From WHSW01 sp963749365 (GTDB lineage: Bacteria; Actinomycetota; Thermoleophilia; Solirubrobacterales; 70-9), in assembly GCA_963749365.1 (NCBI GenBank), contig CAVVME010000007.1:1-55041 (forward strand): DNA of 55,041 nucleotides. The letters run 5' to 3'. Positions 1-6,748 of this stretch are shown piece after piece; within the stretch, counting starts at the first letter, position 1, and each line of letters begins with the position of its first letter. A model generated the notes under the pieces. That model had not been told where the DNA came from. It did not search any database and saw only the letters and a program-made list of their open reading frames with translations. A program made the translations under genes and the position numbers.

Positions 1-487
1 GGAAGGCGGCCAGCATCCGGCCGGCGACCAGGACCGCGACCCCAAGCATCGCGGCAAGCACGATGGCCTCCGTCGGTCCGTCGCTGCGGACCAGCGCGAG
101 GGCGGCGATCACGGCGGCGAGGACGACGAGGACGACGCAGACTCCCCGGTGAAAGCGCCCCGCCTCGGAGTGCGGCCACGGATCGAGCGCCCGTGTGATC
201 TGGCGGCCCTGGTCCGAGTCTGTGCACTCCCGCTTGGCCGGACAGGCGTTGCAGACGGCCGGCCTGGCGCGGTAGTGGGCGAGGCGCCGGCGGTGATCGG
301 TGTCGACCCGGCGCAGCTCTTCGCCCTCCGGACACCTCCACAGGTCGAGCTCGGGCCGGAACTCGAAGCCGGCGGTGCGGTAGCGGCCGCTGCGCCGGTG
401 CGAGTGGCGCGCCAGGAGATCAAGGCCGGTCGCTGCGAGCATCAGGAACGCGGCGTAAGCGGTTGCGAGCAGGGCCTCGGCGCTCAC
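1..487 (-). CDS. Partial membrane protein with a four-cysteine segment, next to nitric oxide reductase
   Basis: Reading leftwards from GTG at 487, the frame stays open to the window edge, so the C-terminus is missing (about 162 residues visible). An N-terminal hydrophobic helix (about residues 4-24) is followed by a charged domain with one Cys (LWRCPEGEE) and then a C-x2-C-x5-C cluster (VCNACPAKREC). Two more hydrophobic helices follow. The GTG overlaps the stop of the reductase gene by 4 bp (GTGA), so the two are translationally coupled. Cysteine spacing suggests a metal or Fe-S site; this is inference. I do not recognise the family. The C-x2-C-x5-C stretch resembles the cysteine motif of some IS1182-type transposases, but the flanking membrane helices argue against a transposase. 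Confidence 0.7.
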   Translation of the reverse strand, partial: MSAEALLATAYAAFLMLAATGLDLLARHSHRRSGRYRTAGFEFRPELDLWRCPEGEELRRVDTDHRRRLAHYRARPAVCNACPAKRECTDSDQGRQITRALDPWPHSEAGRFHRGVCVVLVVLAAVIAALALVRSDGPTEAIVLAAMLGVAVLVAGRMLAAF

Positions 488-2823
488 CGCGGGGGCTCCT
501 CCGCTCGCATCTGGCTTACAGCCGCCGGGGCTTCCGGCGCCGGCGCCGTGATCTCGGCGAACAGGATCTCCTCCGGCTCCTCGAGAGTCGTGCCGCTGAC
601 TCGGTAACGGACGCCGAGGTAGCAGATGTAGAGCAGCGGCAGGACCCCGCCGCCGATGAACAGGATGTCGCCGGGCAAGCGGATCCATTCGAGCAGCGCG
701 TTGGTGTCGTTGGTCAAGAACTCGAGCGAGCGAGCCGCGTAGTACCCCGCGTCGACCGACTCGTAGAGCTGGATCAGGCCAAGCGGCAGCAGGGTCGCGA
801 AGGTCATCCACGCGAGGCCGATGTTGAGCGACCAGAAGCTGATCTTGGCGAGCCGATCCGGCCATCGGTCGTCCGGGATCAGGTAGCGCAGGCAGAACAG
901 CGCCAGGCCGACGGCGAGCATCCCGTAGACGCCCATCATCGCCGCGTGGCCGTGATTGGCGGTCAGCGCGGTGCCGATCTCGTAGTAGGAGACGATCGGA
1001 AGGTTGATCAAGAATCCGAAGATCCCGGCGCCGAGGAAGTTCCAGAAGCCGACCGCGACGAGGAACATCACCGCCCAGCGGTGCGGGAAGGGAGCGGCCG
1101 AGCGACCCTCCTGGCGCGCGCCGAGCTGGAGGAAGCTCCATGCCTCGACGGTCAGGAAGGTGAGTGGGATCACCTCGGCGGCCGAGAACACGGCGCCCAA
1201 CGCCATGTGCTCGGCCGGCTCGCCCGAGAAGTAGAGGTGGTGCATGGTGCCGATCACGCCGCCGACCGAGTAGAGGAGGATGTCGAGGAAGACGACGGTA
1301 AGGGCGACCCGCTCGCGGACCACGCCGAGGAGGACGAACACGTAGGCGACCATCACCGTCGTGAACAGCTCCAGGAAGTCTTCGACCCATAGGTGGACGA
1401 CCCAGAAGCGCCAGAAGTCGGTGACGGTGAAGCTGTCGCCCTGGCGGGCGATCAGCCCGACTGCGTAGAAGGCTGGGATCGCGAGCGCCGCGAAGAAGAA
1501 CAGCCAGGGCAGGTTGCCCCGACTTTCGCGCGCCAGCCGTCCGCGCAGCGCCCGAAAGATGATCGCCGCCCAGAAGAAGAGGCCGATCACGAGCAGCACC
1601 TGCCAGAAGCGGCCGAGGTCGAGGTACTCGAATCCCTGGATGCCGAAGATCGAGCCGTCGTCGCCGAACCAGCCGTGGATGCCGCCGAACTCGCCGATCA
1701 GGCTGCCGAAGACGACGATCGCGAGCGCGGCGAGCAACCCGTAGGCGAGCCAGTGCTGGCGCTTGGGCTCCCGTCCGGTGATCATCGGCGCGAGGAAGAT
1801 CCCGGCGGCCAGGAACGAAGTCGAGACGAAGAAGATCGCGAGCTGGACGTGGAATGTGCGGGCGAGGTTGAAGGGCAGGACCTGGGCGAGATCGATGCCG
1901 AAGAAGTCCCCGAGCTCGGCCCGGTAGTGCTGCGAGGCGGCACCAACCATCGTCTGGATCAGGAACAGCGCGGCCATCACCAAGAAGAACCAGGCACAGG
2001 CGCGCTGGGCGGGGGTGAGCGCCACGTCACCCGGCCGGCGGAACGAGAGCGTCGCCTGCTCGCGACCTTGCCAGCCGAGGAAGTTCCAGCGCCCAAACGC
2101 CGCGAACAGCAGGCCGATGCCGCCCAGGAGGGCGATCAGCGAGACCACGCTCCATAGGAGCACGTTCGCGGTCGGGCCGTTGTCGACCAGCTCCTCCGGC
2201 GGCCAGTTGTTCGTGTAGGAGTAGTTGTGGCCCGGGCGTCTGGCGGCCGCCGCCCAAGCCGACCAGGAGAAGAAGGCGGTCAGCTGGTGCGCCTGCTCGG
2301 GGTTGTCGATCGCGTCGGGCCGCAGGCCCTGATCGGTGGTGGGGTTCGAGAAGTAGTCCGCGTAGTGTCGCTCCAGCTTTTCGAAGGCGAGCGCCTGTCC
2401 CTGCGTGTAGGTGAGCGTGTCAGTCGCCTCGTCGTAGCGGTTCGCCTGAAAATCGGCGATTGTCTGCTCGCGGGCGCGGTCGGAGCCCTCGCCACCGTGA
2501 TGCTCCTCCACGGAGAGCGCCGCACGATGGAGGTAGTCGGCTGTGTAGTCGGGCCCGAGGTAGGCGCCGTGCCCGAAGATCGAGCCGTACTCCATCAGCC
2601 CGTTGTTGAGGAAGACCTTCTGTCCCCGGCTGATGTCCTCGCCGGTGAACAGGGTCTGGCCAGCGGGATCGACGACCCGGTCGGGAATCGGCGGGTCGGC
2701 TGTGTAGGTCCGGTAGGCGAGGAGGCCGAGGACGAAGAACCCGATCAGGAAGACGACGACGGACGCCTGGACCCAGGTCTTCGAGACTAGGAGCTCACGG
2801 CGTCGCGAAGCCTCTTCCGCCAT
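484..2823 (-). CDS. norB: Quinol-dependent nitric oxide reductase (qNOR)
   Basis: 779 residues, the usual length of single-subunit qNOR. It reduces two NO to N2O in the cytoplasmic membrane using electrons from quinol. An N-terminal helix (about residues 16-37) leads into the periplasmic cytochrome-c-like extension typical of qNOR (SRGQKVFLNNGLMEYGSIFG). A multi-helix haem-copper-oxidase subunit I core follows. Histidines in FHVQLAIFF, WVVHLWVEDFLELF, GTMHHLYFSG and NHGHAAMMGVYG fit the haem and non-haem iron sites. The carboxylates in WVEDFLE are the kind that distinguish NO reductases from oxygen reductases. It probably serves NO detoxification or denitrification; no other denitrification gene is visible. 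The upstream TTTAGAT at about 2834 on the minus strand could be a -10 close to the start. Confidence 0.95.
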   Translation of the reverse strand: MAEEASRRRELLVSKTWVQASVVVFLIGFFVLGLLAYRTYTADPPIPDRVVDPAGQTLFTGEDISRGQKVFLNNGLMEYGSIFGHGAYLGPDYTADYLHRAALSVEEHHGGEGSDRAREQTIADFQANRYDEATDTLTYTQGQALAFEKLERHYADYFSNPTTDQGLRPDAIDNPEQAHQLTAFFSWSAWAAAARRPGHNYSYTNNWPPEELVDNGPTANVLLWSVVSLIALLGGIGLLFAAFGRWNFLGWQGREQATLSFRRPGDVALTPAQRACAWFFLVMAALFLIQTMVGAASQHYRAELGDFFGIDLAQVLPFNLARTFHVQLAIFFVSTSFLAAGIFLAPMITGREPKRQHWLAYGLLAALAIVVFGSLIGEFGGIHGWFGDDGSIFGIQGFEYLDLGRFWQVLLVIGLFFWAAIIFRALRGRLARESRGNLPWLFFFAALAIPAFYAVGLIARQGDSFTVTDFWRFWVVHLWVEDFLELFTTVMVAYVFVLLGVVRERVALTVVFLDILLYSVGGVIGTMHHLYFSGEPAEHMALGAVFSAAEVIPLTFLTVEAWSFLQLGARQEGRSAAPFPHRWAVMFLVAVGFWNFLGAGIFGFLINLPIVSYYEIGTALTANHGHAAMMGVYGMLAVGLALFCLRYLIPDDRWPDRLAKISFWSLNIGLAWMTFATLLPLGLIQLYESVDAGYYAARSLEFLTNDTNALLEWIRLPGDILFIGGGVLPLLYICYLGVRYRVSGTTLEEPEEILFAEITAPAPEAPAAVSQMRAEEPPR

Positions 2824-3285
2824 CGCGGTTTCGATCTAAACACAAAGCCGGGCCGCAATCCAGACGAGCGGCGCCGGTGGGAGCGCTGCCCAGGCGCGCT
2901 CGCGGTTCGCTCGCCGAATCCCTCGGCTACTCGAGCGCGTCCGCAACAGGCTCGGTCAGGGACAGTGGGCATCAATTCGGGCATCAATTTGAGCGCAAGT
3001 GGGCGCAACTAGAAGGACCTGAGCCCGCATAGGAATGCGGCATCGCGCGCGGGCGCTACCCGGCAGCATCGATCTCATAACCCGGAGGTCGTGGGTTCAA
3101 ATCCCACCCCCGCTATCGGGTCGTTACCACGCACCGAGCCAAGCACGGCCGAAGTGACCGCCTTGCATGGATTGCGCAGCTTCTTCGCGGAGGCGCGTGC
3201 GACTCGCGGGCCCGGCAAGAAAGGAATAGGGTCAGCGCGACACCCGAAACGCACAGTCTGCTGGCTGTGAGAAGGATGAGGCGCG
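2824..3285. other. Intergenic region with attachment-site-like remnant
   Basis: No convincing complete gene lies between the reductase and the 87-residue protein gene. The plus strand holds an open frame ending at TAG 3030-3032 with the tail GHQFGHQFERKWAQLEG, which resembles the polar tails seen on some actinobacterial integrases but has no recognisable catalytic domain. A tRNA 3' fragment follows at 3074-3115. Confidence 0.5.
3074..3115 (+). pseudogene. 3' fragment of a CAU-anticodon tRNA-Met (possible att site)
   Basis: The 42 nt begin with an anticodon loop CTCATAA (CAU anticodon) and continue through the 3' anticodon strand CCCGG and the variable loop. A perfect T arm (GTGGG, loop TTCAAAT, CCCAC), the acceptor strand CCCCGCT and discriminator A complete it. 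The 5' half is missing: the bases before the loop (TCGAT) cannot pair with CCCGG, and no AGCGGGG acceptor strand lies about 75 nt upstream. A tRNA copy cut at the anticodon loop is what integration of a tRNA-targeting element leaves behind. CCCCCGCTA recurs at 3623-3631. Confidence 0.75.
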
Positions 3286-3549
3286 ATGGCCACGTTGCTT
3301 GTGTTCCATGAAGTAGACGACGTCGACCATTGGCTGGCGTCACCGAAGCGCGAGGAGTTCTTCGGCCCTATGGGAATCACCGCGCGCACATTCCGGGACC
3401 CTGGGAACTCGAATCGGGTCGGCGTGATCTTCGACGGCGTTGCGGACCTGGAGACGTTCGAGCAAGGCCTGCAGAGCGATGAAGCAGCGGAGGCAATGAA
3501 AGTCGACGGTGTTCGTCCGCAGACAATCGTCACGCTCGTCGAGGCGTAG
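3286..3549 (+). CDS. Conserved small protein, possible alpha-beta barrel fold
   Basis: 87 residues starting MATLLVFHEVDDVDHWL and ending in VRPQTIVTLVEA. It has no signal peptide or membrane segment and should be cytoplasmic. The alternating beta/alpha pattern, with a DxxTFEQGLQSDEAAEAM helix and a closing hydrophobic strand, resembles small ferredoxin-like dimeric barrel proteins. No catalytic residue can be named. A purine-rich AAGGATGAGG stretch precedes the ATG. It stands alone between the tRNA fragment and the cold-shock region, so context gives no function. Confidence 0.75.
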   Translation: MATLLVFHEVDDVDHWLASPKREEFFGPMGITARTFRDPGNSNRVGVIFDGVADLETFEQGLQSDEAAEAMKVDGVRPQTIVTLVEA

Positions 3550-3672
3550 CCTGCGGCCCGCGAGCAGGCCGGTAGGCGTGCCCGCTCGACAATCCGTGCG
3601 TCGTAGCGAGAGACGAATCGGGCCCCCGCTACTCACCGGAAGCCCCTGCTAGCGCGGGGGGTGCCGGCTTAG

Positions 3673-3697
3673 GGCGGCCGCTCTTTCCCCGGCCGCC
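3673..3697 (+). other. Hairpin, possible terminator after the 87-residue gene
   Basis: Perfect 8-bp arms GGCGGCCG (3673-3680) and CGGCCGCC (3690-3697) enclose a CT-rich loop. There is no T-run, so terminator function is uncertain. It sits in the 190-bp convergent gap between the 87-residue gene and the 47-residue gene. Confidence 0.4.
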
Positions 3698-3705
3698 AGG
3701 GGCCC

Positions 3706-3728
3706 AATCGGCGCCTCAATCGGCGCCT
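3706..3728. repeat. Tandem AATCGGCGCCT repeat (two copies)
   Basis: AATCGGCGCCT occurs at 3706-3716 and again at 3718-3728. Each copy contains the GGCGCC palindrome. It lies just beyond the 3' end of the 47-residue basic protein gene. No function is evident. Confidence 0.6.
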
Positions 3729-3739
3729 ATTTCGCCCGC

Positions 3740-3883
3740 CTAGCCGTCGTGGGTCGCCCGGGCGTCTGCGGCCGCCTGCTTGCGCGCAGCCTTCTTGGCC
3801 TGCTTCTCTTGCCGACGCTCGAGGAGCCTACGTTCACGGTTGAGCTTCGCCATCGTGGTCTTCCGCTTGCTGCTTGAGGCCAT
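3740..3883 (-). CDS. 47-residue highly basic protein next to the cold-shock gene
   Basis: Starts MASSSKRKTTMAKLNRERRL, continues as a Lys/Arg/Glu/Ala-rich likely helix or short coiled coil (LERRQEKQAKKAARKQ) and ends ARATHDG. AAGGAG lies about 6 nt before the ATG at 3883, which fixes the start. Small basic proteins of this kind commonly accompany csp genes in high-GC Gram-positives; that association is from general knowledge. It is on the same strand as and 66 bp downstream of the cold-shock gene, so probably cotranscribed. RNA or ribosome binding is plausible from charge alone but unproven. Confidence 0.75.
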   Translation of the reverse strand: MASSSKRKTTMAKLNRERRLLERRQEKQAKKAARKQAAADARATHDG

Positions 3884-3933
3884 GCCTCTCTCCTTGATGG
3901 GCCGTGGAAGACCCGAGCAGCCTTGCGTGCATG

Positions 3934-3947
3934 CCCGGCTGGCCGGG
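3934..3947 (-). terminator. Short hairpin just after the cold-shock gene
   Basis: CCCGGC (3934-3939) and GCCGGG (3942-3947) form a short palindrome immediately 3' of the csp stop codon. There is no T-run. It may be a weak terminator or an mRNA-stabilising structure between the two small genes. Confidence 0.35.
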
Positions 3948-3949
3948 TG

Positions 3950-4147
3950 CTACGCCAGGCGAATGTTGGCGGCGCGGGGCCCCTTGTCGCCGTGCTCGGC
4001 GTCGAAGCTGACCTTCGTTCCCTCGGCCAGGGTCTGGCCGTCGGGTACGGCGCTCTGATGGACGAAGAGGTCGGCGGAGCCGTCCTCAGGCGTGATGAAG
4101 CCGAAGCCCTTCTCGTCGTTGAACCACTTCACGGTTCCGTTGGTCAT
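3950..4147 (-). CDS. csp: CspA-family cold-shock protein
   Basis: 65 residues, the normal length of a single-domain cold-shock protein. RNP1-type GFGFI and RNP2-type LFVHQSA motifs are intact within TVKWFNDEKGFGFITPEDG and ADLFVHQSAVPDG. It binds single-stranded RNA or DNA and acts as an RNA chaperone. The reading frame extends upstream, but ATG at 4147 with GGAGGA 6 nt before it is the family start. The gene has an approximately 100-nt leader with a hairpin near the predicted 5' end and is followed by the 47-residue basic protein gene. Confidence 0.95.
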   Translation of the reverse strand: MTNGTVKWFNDEKGFGFITPEDGSADLFVHQSAVPDGQTLAEGTKVSFDAEHGDKGPRAANIRLA

Positions 4148-4258
4148 GTGAGTTCCTCCACGTACGGTGCGGGCGGGCGCGGAGGATGCGGCGAGGCAAC
4201 GACTGCGGCGCGAGCACTGTTTACGCCACGCTCGAATGCGTGGCTGAACCAGACGGTA
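4148..4258 (-). promoter_or_regulatory. Long csp leader with 5'-terminal hairpin
   Basis: On the minus strand TACCGT (plus 4253-4258) fits an actinobacterial -10 box. It would place the transcript start near 4245. There a perfect 7-bp hairpin, GCCACGC and GCGTGGC with a 6-nt loop (4225-4244), would form at the very 5' end of the RNA. Long structured leaders are a known feature of cold-shock mRNAs; the role here is inferred. Confidence 0.45.
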
Positions 4259-4308
4259 GCAGCGCATCAGTCGGGCCGCGGCCGGCTCCTGCTTAGCGGA
4301 CCTGGCCG

Positions 4309-4320
4309 GGATACGATGCC
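4309..4320 (+). promoter_or_regulatory. Putative -10 region for the first aldehyde dehydrogenase
   Basis: GGATACGATGCC contains TACGAT (4312-4317), a good actinobacterial -10, about 58 bp before the ATG. The GGATAC prefix is shared with the motifs at 5935 and 8989. No clear -35 is seen. Confidence 0.45.
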
Positions 4321-4374
4321 CGGAGCGAGTGCGTGCGGACCGTCAGAGTTCCCAGTACGAGGTCGGGAGGCCCG

Positions 4375-5856
4375 ATGAGCGTCATCACGGATGTTCCAAG
4401 CAAGGCACTGATCGGAGGGCAATGGGTTGACGGAAGCGCCGGCAGCTTCGACGTCCGCTCGCCTCACTCGGGCGAGGTGATCAACAGCGTCGCTCGATGC
4501 GACGCCGGCGACGTCGAGCGAGCCGTCGCGGCCGCCCGCGCTGCCCAGCCCGGGTGGGCCCAAACGCCGCTCATCGATCGGGTCAAGCTACTTCGGCGGA
4601 TCAACCAGGCGTTCGTCGAGCACGCCGAGCCGATTGCGCGCATGGTGTCGCTCGAGATCGGCAAGACGATCACCGACGCCCGCGAGGAGGTCTACGAGTA
4701 TGCGGCGCCTTCCTATGAGAAGGCCGGGGCCGAGGTTATGCGCCATCGCGGCCTCTCGTTCCCGTCGACCCAGGAGCAGACCAATAACAAGCGGCTCGTC
4801 ATGACTCACCGGCCACTCGGTGTGGTGGCAGCGATCACGCCCTACAACTTCCCAACCGACATCTCCTCGATCGCGATCGCCCACATCATCGCGGCCGGCA
4901 ATACGGCGATCTGGAAGCCGTCCGAGTTCTCTCCGACCTGCTGCGCGATGGTGGCCGAGCTCTTCGAGGAGGCCGGATTGCCGCCGGGCGTCGTCAACCT
5001 GCTGCAGGGATTTGGCGACGTTGGTGCGGCCCTCGTCAGCCACGAAGGCGTTGACGGCGTCTTCTTCACCGGCTCCACCACGACTGGAGAGAAGATCGCT
5101 ACGAGCGCGCCCCTCAAACCGCAGCTGCTCGAACTCGGGGGAGACGGCCCGTTCATCATCCTCGACGACGCTGACGTGGACGCTGCGGTGGAAGGAGCGA
5201 TGAACGGCTGCTTCTACTACTCCGGCCAGGTCTGCACCTCAGCCGAGCGGCTGCTCGTTCACGAGGACATCTACGACGAGTTCGTTGACAAGCTTCGGGC
5301 CCGGGCGAGCGATCTGCGCATCGGTGATCCCGCCGACGAGGAGACCGACATGGGTCCGCTCTGCAACGACGGGACCCTGGAGCGAGTTGTTGCGCACGTC
5401 GAGGACGCCCGATCACAGGGTGCGCAGATCGAGCAGTTCGGTCCCCAGGAGGACCTCTATTACCCGGCCACGATCCTGACCGACGTCACCCCGGACATGC
5501 AGATCATGCGCGAAGAGACCTTCGGTCCCGTCGCTCCGATCATGCGCGTCGGCTCAGCCGAGGAAGCGGTTGAGATTGCGAAAGCCAGCCGTATGGGGCT
5601 GATCGCCTCGCTCTGGACCCGCGACCTGGCGACTGCCTGGCGCGTCGGGGAGGCACTGCCGCACGGCTCGGTGAACATCAACGAGACCAGCAACTACTGG
5701 GATCAGCTCGCGCCGTTCGGCGGCGCCGGTCGCAGCGGCGTCGGCCGCGAGCTCTCGGAATGGTTCCTCGACCGCTTCACCGAGCCGAAGCTATTGGTGT
5801 TCGAGCTCGGCGACAGCGAGGTCAAGTACGACCGTCGCGCCGAGGGTGGTTGGTAA
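4375..5856 (+). CDS. NAD(P)-dependent aldehyde dehydrogenase
   Basis: 493 residues from ATG 4375, preceded by GGGAGG; a longer frame from 4333 lacks a better ribosome site. It oxidises an aldehyde to the acid with NAD(P) in the cytoplasm. The Rossmann region carries TPYNFPTD and FTGSTTTGEK. The general-base Glu is in LELGGDGP and the nucleophilic Cys in SGQVCTSAERL, so it should be active. It resembles the succinate-semialdehyde/lactaldehyde dehydrogenase branch. As first gene of the catabolic island it could oxidise an amine-derived aldehyde, or a gamma-glutamylated aldehyde like PuuC. The exact substrate cannot be read from sequence. Confidence 0.9.
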   Translation: MSVITDVPSKALIGGQWVDGSAGSFDVRSPHSGEVINSVARCDAGDVERAVAAARAAQPGWAQTPLIDRVKLLRRINQAFVEHAEPIARMVSLEIGKTITDAREEVYEYAAPSYEKAGAEVMRHRGLSFPSTQEQTNNKRLVMTHRPLGVVAAITPYNFPTDISSIAIAHIIAAGNTAIWKPSEFSPTCCAMVAELFEEAGLPPGVVNLLQGFGDVGAALVSHEGVDGVFFTGSTTTGEKIATSAPLKPQLLELGGDGPFIILDDADVDAAVEGAMNGCFYYSGQVCTSAERLLVHEDIYDEFVDKLRARASDLRIGDPADEETDMGPLCNDGTLERVVAHVEDARSQGAQIEQFGPQEDLYYPATILTDVTPDMQIMREETFGPVAPIMRVGSAEEAVEIAKASRMGLIASLWTRDLATAWRVGEALPHGSVNINETSNYWDQLAPFGGAGRSGVGRELSEWFLDRFTEPKLLVFELGDSEVKYDRRAEGGW

Positions 5857-5934
5857 GCGCCAGGCGGATACCGGCCGCCTGGTCTCGCGACCGCGATCCG
5901 GTCTCCGTCGCCGCCGTTCGACGCTGGCCCGGGT

Positions 5935-5947
5935 GGATACATTATTC
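5935..5947 (+). promoter_or_regulatory. TACATTAT motif before the ADC-like gene
   Basis: GGATACATTATTC ends 3 bp before the GTG at 5951. TACATT (5938-5943) fits a -10 box and would place the transcript start at or next to the start codon, giving a leaderless mRNA. The identical 13-mer occurs at 8989-9001. Confidence 0.65.
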
Positions 5948-5950
5948 GAG

Positions 5951-6748
5951 GTGGCACTGAAGGGATACTCCGCGCCGCGCTCGCCCCTGGGGCGCTCGGG
6001 CCTCGTTCCGGCCCCGCCTTGGCACTACGTCGGCGACATGCTTGTGATCGAGTTCTGGGCCGATCCGGCCGCGGCGGCCGCGGTGCTCCCAGAGCCGCTC
6101 GAGCCGCACACCGACGGCGGGCGGGCGGCGGCGATGTTCATCGATTGGCAGTCGTGCAGCGATGGCGGCGACGAGCTCCTCGACCCCGCCCGAGCGCAGT
6201 ACAAGGAGTTCTTTATCACTGTCAACGCCCTCTTCGAGGGCGACGAGGTCGCGTATTGCCCCTACATCTGGGTCGACCGCGATTTCGCCCTCGCGCGCGG
6301 ATGGATCCAGGGTTTCCCGAAGAAGCTCGGCTCGGTCTGGATCACCCGCACCTTCGGGCTCCAGACGGCCGCGGACCCGGGCGTCGGCCCGGGCTCCCGC
6401 TTCGCCGGCACCTGCGCGGCCAACGATCGCCGGCTCGCCGAGGGCGTTGTCACCCTGCACCGACCGAGCGCCGACGGCCCGACGCACAACGACCCGTCGA
6501 TCGTCAACGTCCGCCACCTGCCGCGTCTCGGCAAGGGCAGCCACGACGAACCCGCGGTTCATGAGCTCGTGCGATCGCTCGGCCATGACCGTTGCGCTTC
6601 GGAGATCTGGGAGGGCGACGCGACCCTGAAGTTGTTCGAGGCCCCGAACGAGGAACATGCCGCGCTCGCCCCGGTGAGGGTCGGCAAGGGCTTCCGCCTT
6701 ACCCTCGGCTACTCGGTCGACGATCTCGAGACCCTGAGAGAGCTGTGA
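5951..6748 (+). CDS. Acetoacetate decarboxylase family protein
   Basis: 265 residues from GTG 5951, chosen because VALKGYSAPRSPLG starts the conserved domain and the motif at 5935 lies immediately upstream. The frame is open to 5846 but that part reads as low-complexity basic sequence. The family signature GFPKKLGSV carries the adjacent lysines that form the Schiff base in acetoacetate decarboxylase, and the usual EFWADP and PYIWVDRDFALARGW segments are present. ADC-like proteins act on beta-keto or enol acids, and some are not decarboxylases. It overlaps the next gene by 4 bp, so it belongs to the pathway operon. Confidence 0.85.
   Translation: MALKGYSAPRSPLGRSGLVPAPPWHYVGDMLVIEFWADPAAAAAVLPEPLEPHTDGGRAAAMFIDWQSCSDGGDELLDPARAQYKEFFITVNALFEGDEVAYCPYIWVDRDFALARGWIQGFPKKLGSVWITRTFGLQTAADPGVGPGSRFAGTCAANDRRLAEGVVTLHRPSADGPTHNDPSIVNVRHLPRLGKGSHDEPAVHELVRSLGHDRCASEIWEGDATLKLFEAPNEEHAALAPVRVGKGFRLTLGYSVDDLETLREL

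Noticed and set aside
3030..3115. Complete tRNA gene
   Set aside because: Only the anticodon loop onward fits; the acceptor 5' strand and the 5' anticodon strand do not pair, so it was called a fragment.
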